Shown here: positions 7,526 through 15,298 of the stretch, one piece after another | Layout: each line of letters opens with the position of its first letter | Numbering within the stretch: position 1 is the first letter of the stretch | From: JBOGFI01 sp050743365 | Lineage (GTDB): Bacteria; Actinomycetota; Acidimicrobiia; IMCC26256; JACDBD01 | DNA: 64,000 nucleotides | Assembly (NCBI GenBank): GCA_050743365.1 | Contig: JBOGFI010000072.1 | Location: forward strand, 1 to 64,000 | Reading direction: 5' to 3' | Translations under genes and position numbers: made by a program | Notes under the pieces: generated by a model | Databases searched by the model: none | The model's input: the letters and a program-made list of their open reading frames with translations, nothing else | What the model was told of the DNA's origin: nothing

Positions 7526-8605
7526 GTGGACGCGACCACCGTCGCCATCCTCGTGCTCATGGTGGCCCTGGCTGCCGCGAACGGGGCCAACGACGTCCCC
7601 AAGGGCGTCGCCACGCTCGCCGGCGCCGGAGTGGCGCGCTACCGGACCGCGGTGGCGTGGGGAACCGTTACCACGCTGGTCGGCTCGCTGCTCTCGCTCG
7701 GCTTCGCCGACCGGCTGACGAAGCTCTTCTCGAAGGGGATCGTGAACGAGTCTCCCACGCCCGCGTTCACGCTCGCGGTGCTCGTGGGCGCAGGCGCGTG
7801 GATGGCGTTCGCCACCGTCACCCGTCTCCCGGTGTCGACGACGCAATCCATCGTCGGCGCGCTCGTCGGCGCCGGTCTCGTGCTCGGCTCCGGCGTCGTG
7901 AACTGGGGCGCCCTGCCCGAGAAGATCGTGCTCCCGTCGCTGCTGGCCATCGGCGTCGCGTACGGCATCTCGTTCCTGCTCAACCTCGTCCGTTTCCGGG
8001 CACCCGAGTGCGTCTGCGCCCGGGCCGAGTGGCCGACGCCGGTGCTGGCAGGCGCGGAGGCCGGCGCGATCGCCGTTCCCCGTCTGCACGTCGAGACGGG
8101 CACCGTCGCCGGCTGCCGGGTCCACGACCCCCCGAAGCGTGTCGCGCTGACCGTGGACGGCCTGCACTGGCTCTCGAGCGGCGCCGCCAGCCTCGCCCGC
8201 GGCCTCAATGACACGCCCAAGATCGTGGCGGTGGGGGCGTTCGCGCTCGTGCCGGCGGGCATGGGATCGCGGTCTGTGCTGGCGTTCGTCGCCGCCGGCA
8301 TGGCCGTCGGGTCGCTGCTCTTCGGGACCCGGGTCGCCCGCCGCCTCGGCGACGACGTGGTGCGCATGGACCACGTCGAGGGCGCCAAGGCCAACCTCAC
8401 GACCGCCGTGCTCGTCGGCCTCGCCGCCAACCGGGGACTGCCGCTCTCGACCACCCAGGTCTCGGCCAGCGCAATCGCCGGCGCCTCGGGTGTGCACCCT
8501 TCGCGGCTGCATGCCCGCACGGTGCGCGACTTCCTGCTCGCCTGGATCGTCACGCCCGCCACCGCCGGGCTGGTGGCGGCGGCGGTATTTGCGATCGCCC
8601 GGTAG
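7526..8605 (+). CDS. PiT-family inorganic phosphate/anion permease
   Basis: This 359-residue inner-membrane protein has the two inverted PiT signature repeats, NGANDVPKGVATLAG near residue 18 and GLNDTPKIVAVGAFAL near 230, plus the PVSTTQSIVG and LPLSTTQVSAS half-repeats, and about ten hydrophobic segments. PiT proteins carry metal-phosphate (and arsenate) with protons or sodium. The GTG start lies 6 bp after the methyltransferase stop, so it is the third gene of the operon. It is shorter than E. coli PitA because it lacks the long central loop. Within this operon it may import the oxyanion substrate or move a product. Confidence 0.9.
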   Translation: MDATTVAILVLMVALAAANGANDVPKGVATLAGAGVARYRTAVAWGTVTTLVGSLLSLGFADRLTKLFSKGIVNESPTPAFTLAVLVGAGAWMAFATVTRLPVSTTQSIVGALVGAGLVLGSGVVNWGALPEKIVLPSLLAIGVAYGISFLLNLVRFRAPECVCARAEWPTPVLAGAEAGAIAVPRLHVETGTVAGCRVHDPPKRVALTVDGLHWLSSGAASLARGLNDTPKIVAVGAFALVPAGMGSRSVLAFVAAGMAVGSLLFGTRVARRLGDDVVRMDHVEGAKANLTTAVLVGLAANRGLPLSTTQVSASAIAGASGVHPSRLHARTVRDFLLAWIVTPATAGLVAAAVFAIAR

Positions 8606-8619
8606 CACCGCGATCGCAA
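8587..8619. terminator. Bidirectional terminator-like hairpin between convergent genes
   Basis: Perfect 11-bp arms (8587-8597 and 8609-8619, core TTTGCGATCGC) with an 11-nt loop that contains the stop codon of the permease gene. On the plus strand the stem ends in AAA followed by GTTTGC; on the minus strand it ends in AAA before the loop side. It sits between convergent genes and probably stops transcription from both. Confidence 0.55.
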
Positions 8620-8651
8620 AGTTTGCTTCAACGCCCCCCTTCACTCACCCA

Positions 8652-9026
8652 CTACTCCTCCTGGAGCACGGAGAGGACGTTGCCCGCCGGGTCGGTCAAC
8701 CACGCGATCGGCGGGCCGCCCTCGCCGCGTTGGATCCCCTTCTCGTCCTGCTCGAAGCCGTCGTACCTCTCTAAGCGCACGCCTCGCTCCGTCAACTCGT
8801 CGACGGCGCGGTCGATGTCGTCCACAGGGAAGTTGAGGATGGTGAACGACGCCGGCGCGTGGTCCGACTTCGGGTAGACGAGGATGTCCCGGTCGCCTGC
8901 GATGTGCAGCGTGAGCAGGCCGTGCTCCTCGGACACCTTCAGCCCCAGCGTCCCGCTGTAGAACTCCTTGGCCGCGCGTACGTCGTCCACCGAGAAGCCA
9001 CTGAATGCTCTTGTCGTGCCGAACAT
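8652..9026 (-). CDS. VOC (glyoxalase/bleomycin-resistance fold) protein
   Basis: The 124-residue protein is a single vicinal-oxygen-chelate domain: an N-terminal [20 protein letters not shown] half and a C-terminal half ending [13 protein letters not shown], where a Glu ligand usually lies. VOC proteins bind a divalent metal and act on small molecules or bind drugs. The substrate is not predictable. It is followed on the same strand by a second VOC gene 9 bp upstream, so the pair is likely an operon. Confidence 0.8.
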   Translation of the reverse strand: MFGTTRAFSGFSVDDVRAAKEFYSGTLGLKVSEEHGLLTLHIAGDRDILVYPKSDHAPASFTILNFPVDDIDRAVDELTERGVRLERYDGFEQDEKGIQRGEGGPPIAWLTDPAGNVLSVLQEE

Positions 9027-9035
9027 GCTCGGCTC

Positions 9036-9422
9036 CTACGCCTTCTCCATTGCCGCGCGGTGCTCGTCGCTGAGCTGGATGATCTGGACGTAGTTCCCGT
9101 CCGGATCGGTCGCAGTGGCGAACAGGCTGCCGTCGCGGTCTTCGAGCTCCGCTAGCCACTCCGCGCCCATGTCGTCGAGGCGCGCGGCGATGGTGCGGGC
9201 GTCGGTCACGTCGAAGTTGAGGATCACCCGGCCGCGCTCGGGGTTTTCGTCCGAGACGTCTGTGCGACTGTCGATCAGGACATGGAATCCGCCGAACGTG
9301 AGCACCCGGTAGCCGTCCACCTTCGTGTCTTCCTCGGGCTCCAGCGCAGCGGCGTACCAGGCGTGGAGCCGCTCGGGGTCGGTGCTGGCGAGCAGGATGC
9401 TGTTCAGGCTGGGTCGCTTCAT
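9036..9422 (-). CDS. VOC (glyoxalase-like) protein
   Basis: The 128-residue single VOC domain (MKRPSLNSILLASTDPERLH ... TDPDGNYVQIIQLSD) is distinct in sequence from its neighbour. Three in-frame Met starts lie close together (9437, 9425, 9422). AGGAGG ends only a few bases before the latter two, so I use 9422, which gives the best ribosome-site spacing. The residues after the domain (EHRAAMEKA) are a short polar tail. It is probably cotranscribed with the VOC gene at 8652-9026; the function is unknown. Confidence 0.8.
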   Translation of the reverse strand: MKRPSLNSILLASTDPERLHAWYAAALEPEEDTKVDGYRVLTFGGFHVLIDSRTDVSDENPERGRVILNFDVTDARTIAARLDDMGAEWLAELEDRDGSLFATATDPDGNYVQIIQLSDEHRAAMEKA

Positions 9423-9565
9423 CATCTCCTCCTGCACCCCGGGTGGGGCGTCTCCGACTGACCGGTCACCGGTACAGACCAGGCGGCGGACGCAAACTCA
9501 TCGGCCCGACCGGCGGGTTTCTTCTCACCAGGACGGGTGGGTGTTGCCAGTCTTGCCCTGAGATG

Positions 9566-9579
9566 CGAACGTGTGTTCG
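9566..9579. promoter_or_regulatory. LexA-binding SOS box of dinB
   Basis: CGAACGTGTGTTCG is an exact fit to the actinobacterial LexA consensus CGAAC-RNRY-GTTCG and ends at the first base of the proposed dinB start codon. LexA bound here would block transcription until DNA damage. Confidence 0.8.
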
Positions 9580-10769
9580 TGTCGAGCGAGCCGACGATCC
9601 TGCATGCCGACCTCGACGCGTTCTTCGCGTCGGTTGAGCAGCGAGATGATCCTCGCTTGCGCGGCCGACCTGTGATCGTCGGGGCGGGGGTCGTGCTCGC
9701 GGCCAGTTACGAGGCCAAGGCGTACGGCGTCCGCAGCGCGATGGGCGGAGCGCGGGCCCGCCAGCTGTGCCCGCGGGCGATTGTGGTCGAGCCCCGGGTG
9801 TCGGCCTACTCCGAGGCGAGCAAAGCGGTGTTCGAGGTGTTCGAAGACACGACACCGCTGGTCGAGGGGCTGTCGATCGACGAGGCGTTCCTCGACGTCG
9901 GCGGGCTGGGGCGGGTCTCGGGCACGCCCTCCGAGATCGCCGTGCGATTGCGGAGCGAAGTCCGCGAGCGGGTCGGTCTGCCCATCACGGTCGGCGTGGC
10001 CAGGACCAAGTTCCTCGCCAAGGTGGCGAGCGGAGTGGCCAAGCCGGATGGTCTGCTCGTGGTGCCGCCTGATGGCGAGCTGGCCTTCCTTCACCCGCTC
10101 CCGGTCGAACGACTCTGGGGCGTCGGGCCGGTGACCGCCGACAAGCTCCGGTCCCTGGGAATCAGAACCGTCGGTGAGGTCGCCCAGCTCGCCGAGGCGG
10201 CGCTGGTGTCGATGCTCGGTCGGGCGTCGGGCCGCCACCTCCACGCCCTCGCCCACAACCAGGACCCCCGGCCGGTGCAGGCGGGTCGCCGTCGGCGCTC
10301 GATCGGGTCGCAGCGCGCGCTCGGCCGTTCGCCGAGATCACCCGATACCGTCGACGCCGCGGTCGTCGCCCTGGTCGACCGCGTCACCCGCCGGATGCGA
10401 GCCGCGGGGCGGGTGGGCCGCACCGTCGTGCTCCGGTTGCGCTTCGACGACTACTCGCGAGCGACTCGATCGCACACGCTGTCCCAGGCCACCGCCGAGA
10501 CCCACACGATCCTCGCTACGGCGAGGGAGCTGCTGGCGACGGGCATGCCGATGATCGAGCGGCAGGGCCTCACGCTCATCGGTGTTGCGGTCGGCAACCT
10601 CGACGACGACGACGCCGTTCAGCTCGCGCTGCCGTTCGATCGTCACAGTGGTGGTGCCCTCGACGCCGCACTCGACGACGTGCGTGACCGGTTCGGATCG
10701 GCCGCCGTCACCCGGGCCGTGCTGCTCGGTCGCGACCAAGGCTTGTCGGTGCCGCTGCTCCCCGACTGA
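9579..10769 (+). CDS. dinB: DNA polymerase IV (Y-family translesion polymerase)
   Basis: This error-prone polymerase bypasses DNA lesions. The 396-residue product has the catalytic carboxylates in HADLDAFFASVE (D11) and GLSIDEAFLDV (D101, E102). The steric-gate region, a helix-hairpin-helix thumb (LWGVGPVTADKLRSLGI) and a little-finger domain follow. A beta-clamp motif, QLALPF, lies at 348-353, followed by an actinobacterial DinB tail of about 43 residues. I start at GTG 9579: the longer frame adds 14 residues that would be encoded through the SOS box and do not match the family. With this start the transcript may be leaderless. Confidence 0.93.
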   Translation: MSSEPTILHADLDAFFASVEQRDDPRLRGRPVIVGAGVVLAASYEAKAYGVRSAMGGARARQLCPRAIVVEPRVSAYSEASKAVFEVFEDTTPLVEGLSIDEAFLDVGGLGRVSGTPSEIAVRLRSEVRERVGLPITVGVARTKFLAKVASGVAKPDGLLVVPPDGELAFLHPLPVERLWGVGPVTADKLRSLGIRTVGEVAQLAEAALVSMLGRASGRHLHALAHNQDPRPVQAGRRRRSIGSQRALGRSPRSPDTVDAAVVALVDRVTRRMRAAGRVGRTVVLRLRFDDYSRATRSHTLSQATAETHTILATARELLATGMPMIERQGLTLIGVAVGNLDDDDAVQLALPFDRHSGGALDAALDDVRDRFGSAAVTRAVLLGRDQGLSVPLLPD

Positions 10770-10872
10770 GGAGGCCTTCGGCGACGTCAATCCAGTCAGC
10801 TAACTCCACCGAACCCAGGGCAGGGCAGAGTCTCTGGCGAACCTGGGGCGGTTCAGGCCTCCCGCGGTTGCT

Positions 10873-11283
10873 TTACCGCACGTGTACTGACACGTCGTGG
10901 ATGAGCGTGATCACCAGCCCGGCGCTCAGTACGAGGGAACCTCTGAGGCGCGTGGTCAGGGTTGCACCGCCTCTTCGAGCTTCGCGGAGCGCGTCGTCGA
11001 GTTGGCGCAGTCCGGTCTGCGGCTGGTTGGAACCCCCGGTGCCAGAAGCCGCGGTGGTAGGGGCGCTCGTCTCGGGGGCGGGCGCCGAGCCCGAGTCGTC
11101 CCGTCTGGCAAGCGTGACGGCCGCCGCGGCGACGAGGAACACCCCCACCGCCCCAGCGAGCCACACCCTGTCGAAGCGGCGCGGTGGTGCCGGCGGCCGG
11201 GCGAGGGGCCGGGTTCCTCCGAGCGTGGGCGAAACCGTCGCCGCCACGGTGGTCTCGGCCTCGGCACGACGGCCTCGGGCCAT
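10873..11283 (-). CDS. Predicted small membrane protein, unknown function
   Basis: The 136-residue frame has a basic, Pro-rich N-terminus, a clear hydrophobic segment (VWLAGAVGVFLVAAAAVTLA, about residues 45-64), a Ser/Thr/Ala/Pro-rich linker, a charged LDDALREARRGG helix and a second weaker hydrophobic segment near the C-terminus. I do not recognise a family. It is divergent from the response-regulator gene with a 54-bp gap. The frame is open much further upstream, but only this part has protein-like composition. No strong ribosome site is visible at the ATG. Confidence 0.5.
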   Translation of the reverse strand: MARGRRAEAETTVAATVSPTLGGTRPLARPPAPPRRFDRVWLAGAVGVFLVAAAAVTLARRDDSGSAPAPETSAPTTAASGTGGSNQPQTGLRQLDDALREARRGGATLTTRLRGSLVLSAGLVITLIHDVSVHVR

Positions 11284-11337
11284 CGTGGACAACCGAGTCG
11301 GCGTACCCAGCACGCGGGGGAGCGGTAGCCTCAAGGT

Positions 11338-11820
11338 GTGGCGCTGGTTCTCGTCGTCGACGACGAGCCCGACGTCCTGGAGCTGATCCGGGTCAACCTC
11401 CCGGTCGCCGGGCACCGGGTCATCCTCGCGAGCGACGGAGCCGAGGCGCTCGAGGCGGTCCGGCGCGAGGCACCGGACGCGATCTTCCTCGATGTGATGA
11501 TGCCCGGCGTCGACGGCTGGGACGTGCTCGAAACACTCAAGACGCGATCGGGGCAGGACCTGTCTTCTATCCCCGTGTTCATGGTGACGGCCCGCACCGA
11601 GCCCGAACACCACCTCCGTGGCGGGATCGAAGGGGCCTTGCGCTACATCACCAAACCGTTCGATCCCGAGAAGCTGGTCGAGGAGCTCGAAGTCGCCCTC
11701 GCGCCGTCCGCGCCTCCCGAGCCCGAGCAGCGACAAGCGGTGCAGAAGGCCTCCCTCGAGGAGCTCGCCCGGCGCGATCGGATGGGCGGCTCGATAACCC
11801 GGCGGCTGCCCGACCGCTGA
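11338..11820 (+). CDS. Single-domain response regulator (receiver only)
   Basis: The 160-residue protein is a CheY-like receiver: acidic pair D8/D9, phosphoacceptor D52 in FLDVMMP, T84 in MVTA, and K106 in YITKPFDP. After the receiver come about 45 Pro/Glu-rich and basic residues with no DNA-binding or enzymatic output domain. Such stand-alone receivers with a short tail are common in actinobacteria and act by protein-protein contact. No histidine kinase is adjacent. The start is GTG. It is an orphan regulator of unknown input and output. Confidence 0.88.
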   Translation: MALVLVVDDEPDVLELIRVNLPVAGHRVILASDGAEALEAVRREAPDAIFLDVMMPGVDGWDVLETLKTRSGQDLSSIPVFMVTARTEPEHHLRGGIEGALRYITKPFDPEKLVEELEVALAPSAPPEPEQRQAVQKASLEELARRDRMGGSITRRLPDR

Positions 11821-11847
11821 TGCGTGTGCCCGGGTAGTTCTTGCGGC

Positions 11848-11866
11848 GGCACGGTAATCCCGTGCC
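11848..11866 (+). terminator. Hairpin after the response-regulator gene
   Basis: A 7-bp perfect stem (GGCACGG / CCGTGCC) with a 5-nt loop starts 28 bp after the response-regulator stop. It has no T-tract. It is a candidate intrinsic terminator. Confidence 0.4.
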
Positions 11867-12128
11867 AGGGCGAACTGGGATCCTTCCCCACCCTCCGAAG
11901 CACTCCCGCCTGCTTGAAGAGTCGTGGTCGGCTGAACGATCTCCCGCTGGGGAAGGCTCGGCTTGTCGGCTGGCTGCCCTTGACGCGATGGACCGCCCGG
12001 CACGGTGGGACGTGGATGGGAACAGCGGTGGAGTCGGAGGAGGACGAGCCCTGGTGATGGCGATTGTGAACCACGTGAAGAAGACGGTCATGGGAAGGCC
12101 AGGAGAGGTGGAGGTGGGGAAGACGTTG
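11867..12128. other. Intergenic stretch with no recognised gene
   Basis: This gap lies between convergent genes. Short open frames on both strands have no protein-like composition, no ribosome sites of note and no family resemblance. I see no RNA gene or repeat in it. Confidence 0.5.
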
Positions 12129-12896
12129 CTAGATCAACTGCCCCCGCCGCAGGTTGCGGCTGACGCGACGCTCGATGGCACCGAAGTGCGGGACGTCAGT
12201 GAGATGCTCGCGTAGTTCCTCGTCCCAGCGCTCTGCGTATTCGGCGATGCGTTCTCTATACCGCCTCTTGAAGATCTCCGGATCGATGCCACGGTGTCTG
12301 GCCTTTGCCTCGAAACGGGCGGCGGCGTGATGCGGATCAACGGCCAGCTCCTCGAACACGACGTCAAGATCCAAGAGATCGCGACACTGCAGTCGCTGAA
12401 TCACGCAACGCAGCTTCTCGCCGCCAATCTCTGTTTCGGAGTACACCCTAAGTGTGCCGCTCGACTCGACATCGTCCCAACGAGAACGTATCTCCACTCG
12501 TTGCGTGTCGATGACGAGCTCATCCGTCGCGACGTCGAGTTTGATACCACGCTCTCGTCCGAGTGGGCCGACGAAGCGAATGCGCGGCGGATCTCTCTCG
12601 TCGAGGCCCAACATCTCGAAGCTACCGGCTGCACGTCCGTCTTCGAGCGCGCGGGCAACGACGACCATCGCTTCATCGCGGGTTAGGTCAACGACCGAGA
12701 AATCAAGGTCGGCTGAGTAGCGGCATTCGTCCAGATAGCAGTACCGCAGCGCCGTTCCGCCCTTGAACACGAGGCCGTCGTGGCCGACCCGTGTCAGAGC
12801 GGCCAGTACGTGCGCGAGGACGTAGTCACGCTCCACGGTCTGTGCGGGGACGCGTTTGTCATCGGCCAGTCTGGTGATCCGAGCGGCCGTGATCAA
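12129..12896 (-). CDS. abiEii: AbiEii-family nucleotidyltransferase toxin
   Basis: The 255-residue protein carries the AbiEii/AbiGii signatures FKGGTALRYCY (44-54) and RYSADLDFSV (59-68), the nucleotidyltransferase GG-T/S and DxD motifs. Characterised relatives inactivate growth by transferring nucleotides to tRNA or other RNAs, giving abortive infection or plasmid stability. TTG is the start, overlapping the antitoxin TGA (TTGA), which couples toxin to antitoxin translation. The full family length and intact motifs suggest it is functional. Base composition is visibly lower in GC than in flanking genes, consistent with acquisition. Confidence 0.88.
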   Translation of the reverse strand: MITAARITRLADDKRVPAQTVERDYVLAHVLAALTRVGHDGLVFKGGTALRYCYLDECRYSADLDFSVVDLTRDEAMVVVARALEDGRAAGSFEMLGLDERDPPRIRFVGPLGRERGIKLDVATDELVIDTQRVEIRSRWDDVESSGTLRVYSETEIGGEKLRCVIQRLQCRDLLDLDVVFEELAVDPHHAAARFEAKARHRGIDPEIFKRRYRERIAEYAERWDEELREHLTDVPHFGAIERRVSRNLRRGQLI

Positions 12897-13699
12897 TGTT
12901 CAATCACGTTCTCTAGTTCGTGAGGCTCGTAGTTCCAGCGGACCCACCAGCGAGTGTCACGCCATCTGGTTGTCTCCGGCCCTTGCGGCTCAAGTTCGAT
13001 GTCAGCACTAGGAGGAGCCAGCGGGATGAGCTGCGATGACAGACCTTCGATCTCAAGCCGGTCAACAATCGAGCCAATGCGTCGAAGTGGCGCTCCCCAG
13101 GTCAACTCGTCTGCGAGCTGAGTCAGACGAATGGGATCGATCTTTGAAGATGCTGTATCCAGCGCTTCGGCGAGCACTCCGATACCGCCGACGAGGCGGG
13201 GGCGCGCAGCTGCATCGAGAAGTGCTCGCTCGAGCGTTGAGATCCAGGAGGGCCCATCGCGTTGCGCGCCCTTGTGGATCTTGCGCGGCGCCTCGATGAT
13301 TGTGCGCAACGGGCGCCCAGAGATTGAGCTCTTCCGCACCTGTCGAATAACAGCGACTTGAACCGTTCGAGCGGGATGCACGAGCAAGCCAAGTTCATCC
13401 AGCGCGCTTCGATAGCCAATCCGATGAGTGATGCCGGGGACGGCAGCAGCGACGGCAACTGCAAGGCGTTCGGATGCCGACGTTGTTCCGAGCACGCCAA
13501 GGCCGCGGATCGCGTAGCTCCCTGGGCGGACACGCTCAAGCAGCCCAGCGTCAGCCAGCCGGCGAAGGAGGTTTGAAGCAGCTTGCGGCGAGATCTCCAG
13601 CCGGGACCGAACATCCTCGGCTCTAATGGTCGACGCCCCCTCCGCGAGCATCTCGTCGATGAGTGCGAGTCCACGATCTTGTGTCATATCAGCGCTCAT
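12893..13699 (-). CDS. abiEi: AbiEi-type antitoxin / transcriptional regulator
   Basis: The 268-residue protein starts with a winged helix-turn-helix domain (AEDVRSRLEISPQAASNLLR, then LLERVRPGSYAI, about residues 20-70). A larger C-terminal domain follows, as in AbiEi antitoxins that neutralise AbiEii and repress their own promoter. It is followed by the toxin with a 4-nt overlap. The promoter region carries inverted and direct copies of a 17-bp element (13710-13790), the expected operator. Base composition is lower in GC than the neighbourhood. Confidence 0.85.
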   Translation of the reverse strand: MSADMTQDRGLALIDEMLAEGASTIRAEDVRSRLEISPQAASNLLRRLADAGLLERVRPGSYAIRGLGVLGTTSASERLAVAVAAAVPGITHRIGYRSALDELGLLVHPARTVQVAVIRQVRKSSISGRPLRTIIEAPRKIHKGAQRDGPSWISTLERALLDAAARPRLVGGIGVLAEALDTASSKIDPIRLTQLADELTWGAPLRRIGSIVDRLEIEGLSSQLIPLAPPSADIELEPQGPETTRWRDTRWWVRWNYEPHELENVIEH

Positions 13700-13709
13700 T
13701 CATGAAATC

Positions 13710-13790
13710 CGTGAAGTACCGCTATCGTAACACCAACACCTCAGTAGGTCGATAGCAATACTTCACGCATACCATGAACTACTGCTATGA
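13710..13790. promoter_or_regulatory. AbiEi operator: three copies of a 17-bp element
   Basis: Arms at 13710-13726 (GTGAAGTACCGCTATCG) and 13750-13766 form an inverted repeat matching at 15 of 17 positions. A third, weaker copy in the orientation of the first lies at 13774-13790. All are upstream of the antitoxin start. AbiEi proteins of characterised systems bind inverted repeats in their promoter, so this array is the likely autoregulatory site. Confidence 0.65.
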
Positions 13791-13867
13791 AGGACAGACG
13801 CTTTCCTAACTCAACCGGAGGGCCGTTGACAGGAGCCCGCGGCGAGCCCCGGGAGCACGTCGAGTGA

Positions 13868-13882
13868 CCCTCGGTCGGAGGG
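13868..13882 (-). terminator. Small hairpin downstream of the EAL gene
   Basis: A 5-bp stem (CCCTC / GAGGG) with a 5-nt loop lies about 60 bp past the EAL-gene stop on the minus strand. It is short and has no T-tract, so this is only a weak terminator candidate. Confidence 0.25.
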
Positions 13883-13940
13883 CTCATCTGCTCGGTGTCG
13901 CCCCGGCGCATCCCGTTGTCTGGAGTCGAGGTACGACTGG

Positions 13941-15182
13941 TTATGGGTCACGGGAGAGCAGGTGATCCGTGGAGCGGCTGCGCTGCCGCCGCCGTTGAGC
14001 TTCTTGCGCCTCGAGTGCGATGGTGATCCTCTCGGGTGTTGAGGGCATCCCGAGGTGGAAGCCTTGGACGTAGTCGCAGCGCATGGCTTTCAACAGCTCG
14101 AGCTGTTCTGGTGTCTCGACGCCCTCTGCGACTGCTGTGAGGTCGAGCGTGTGGGCCAGCAGGACGACGGTGCCGACAATGGCCTGTCCCTGCTCGTTTT
14201 CGGTCATTCGGGCCGTGAAGGAGCGATCAAGTTTGATCGTGTGGACCGGGAAGACGTTGACGTACGAGAGCGAGGACTGGCCGGTGCCGAAGTCGTCGAT
14301 TGCGAGCCGCACGCCGCGTTCGCGAAGCACCGTGAGCTGACGAAGGCACACCTCCATGTCTTCGATGACGGCCGTTTCAGTGACTTCGAAGGCCAGGCGT
14401 TCCGGGTCGATGCCGTGACTGTTGATCGCCGTGTCGACGCGGGCCAAGAGTTGGGGATCGGTGAGTTCACGAGCTGACAGGTTCATGGATACGGTGAAGC
14501 GATGGTCGAGTGACAGCTTGCTCCACTGCGAGATGCGTCGACAGACCTCGTGGAGCACGAACTCGCCGAGCTCGACGACCACGCCGGTTGCTTCAGCTGC
14601 GGGGATGAAGTCGCTGGGCAGGATCAACCCACGCTTGGGGTGGTGCCATCGGATGAGTGCTTCGGCTCCAACAACGCGGTGGCGCCGGCCGACGACGTCA
14701 AAGATCGGCTGGTAGTGCACTTCGAGTTCATGGTGGACGAGTGCCTGGCGCAAGGACCGGTCGAGTCGGGCGGACCGTAGGGCGGAGAGCCGTAGGGCAC
14801 GCGGCTGGTTGATGAGCAGCGCGAGCACTTGGCCGATACCGACGAAGAACCCCGTGCGCATACCCCAGTCGCTGAACACCTGGGACGTGCCCTCCGTGAC
14901 GTCGAGGGGCAACAGCGGTCCCGCGAGGACACCCGAGGCCATCGACGTGACGAGGGTGCCCACCCACCCGAAGCGCAGCGCCGCCACGATGATCAGGATG
15001 TAGAACCAGTGCGGCGGCACCGGCCCGGCACCGCCGAGCATGTAGGCGGTCGCCCACGAGGCTGCGAGCAGCCCGACAATCACAACGGTCGCGACGCCGG
15101 CGGGTAGCTCCGCCGACACGCCCGCGATCTCAGCTGCCGTTCGCTGGCGCCAATGCGCAACCGGTGACGGCAGGTCGGCCAT
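13941..15182 (-). CDS. Membrane-anchored EAL-domain cyclic-di-GMP phosphodiesterase
   Basis: The 413-residue protein has three to four hydrophobic segments in the first ~130 residues (around 29-50, 58-80 and 110-125), then an EAL domain. Catalytic motifs are intact: EAL at 174-176 (VVGAEALIRWHHP), NLSA, EVTETAV, AIDDFGTGQSS, KLDRSF and AEGVET. It should hydrolyse cyclic-di-GMP in the cytoplasm under control of the membrane part. It is about four-fifths identical to the protein at 47523-48761, including the membrane part, but lacks a GGDEF partner next to it. The ATG follows GAGGGGGC; the longer open frame upstream is Pro/Arg-rich and not protein-like. Confidence 0.9.
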   Translation of the reverse strand: MADLPSPVAHWRQRTAAEIAGVSAELPAGVATVVIVGLLAASWATAYMLGGAGPVPPHWFYILIIVAALRFGWVGTLVTSMASGVLAGPLLPLDVTEGTSQVFSDWGMRTGFFVGIGQVLALLINQPRALRLSALRSARLDRSLRQALVHHELEVHYQPIFDVVGRRHRVVGAEALIRWHHPKRGLILPSDFIPAAEATGVVVELGEFVLHEVCRRISQWSKLSLDHRFTVSMNLSARELTDPQLLARVDTAINSHGIDPERLAFEVTETAVIEDMEVCLRQLTVLRERGVRLAIDDFGTGQSSLSYVNVFPVHTIKLDRSFTARMTENEQGQAIVGTVVLLAHTLDLTAVAEGVETPEQLELLKAMRCDYVQGFHLGMPSTPERITIALEAQEAQRRRQRSRSTDHLLSRDP

Positions 15183-15298
15183 CGTGCCCCCTCGTCGAAG
15201 AGCCTTGGGGGCTCTCGGGGGGAGATAGCGTCCCGATTTCGCGGAGCCTTGAGGGACCCTCCCACTCCCCGGCTCCGCACCGGAACCGCTGATCTCCT

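Noticed and set aside
6743..8644. 633-codon minus-strand frame antisense to the methyltransferase and permease
   Set aside because: Composition like other shadow frames; the plus-strand genes have intact motifs.
11841..12215. 124-codon plus-strand frame
   Set aside because: Low-complexity sequence, no ribosome site, and overlaps the end of the AbiEii gene on the opposite strand.
15199..15215. Hairpin AGAGCC-TTGGG-GGCTCT upstream of the EAL gene
   Set aside because: Only 6 bp and in a GC-rich gap; could be chance, so not listed as a feature.
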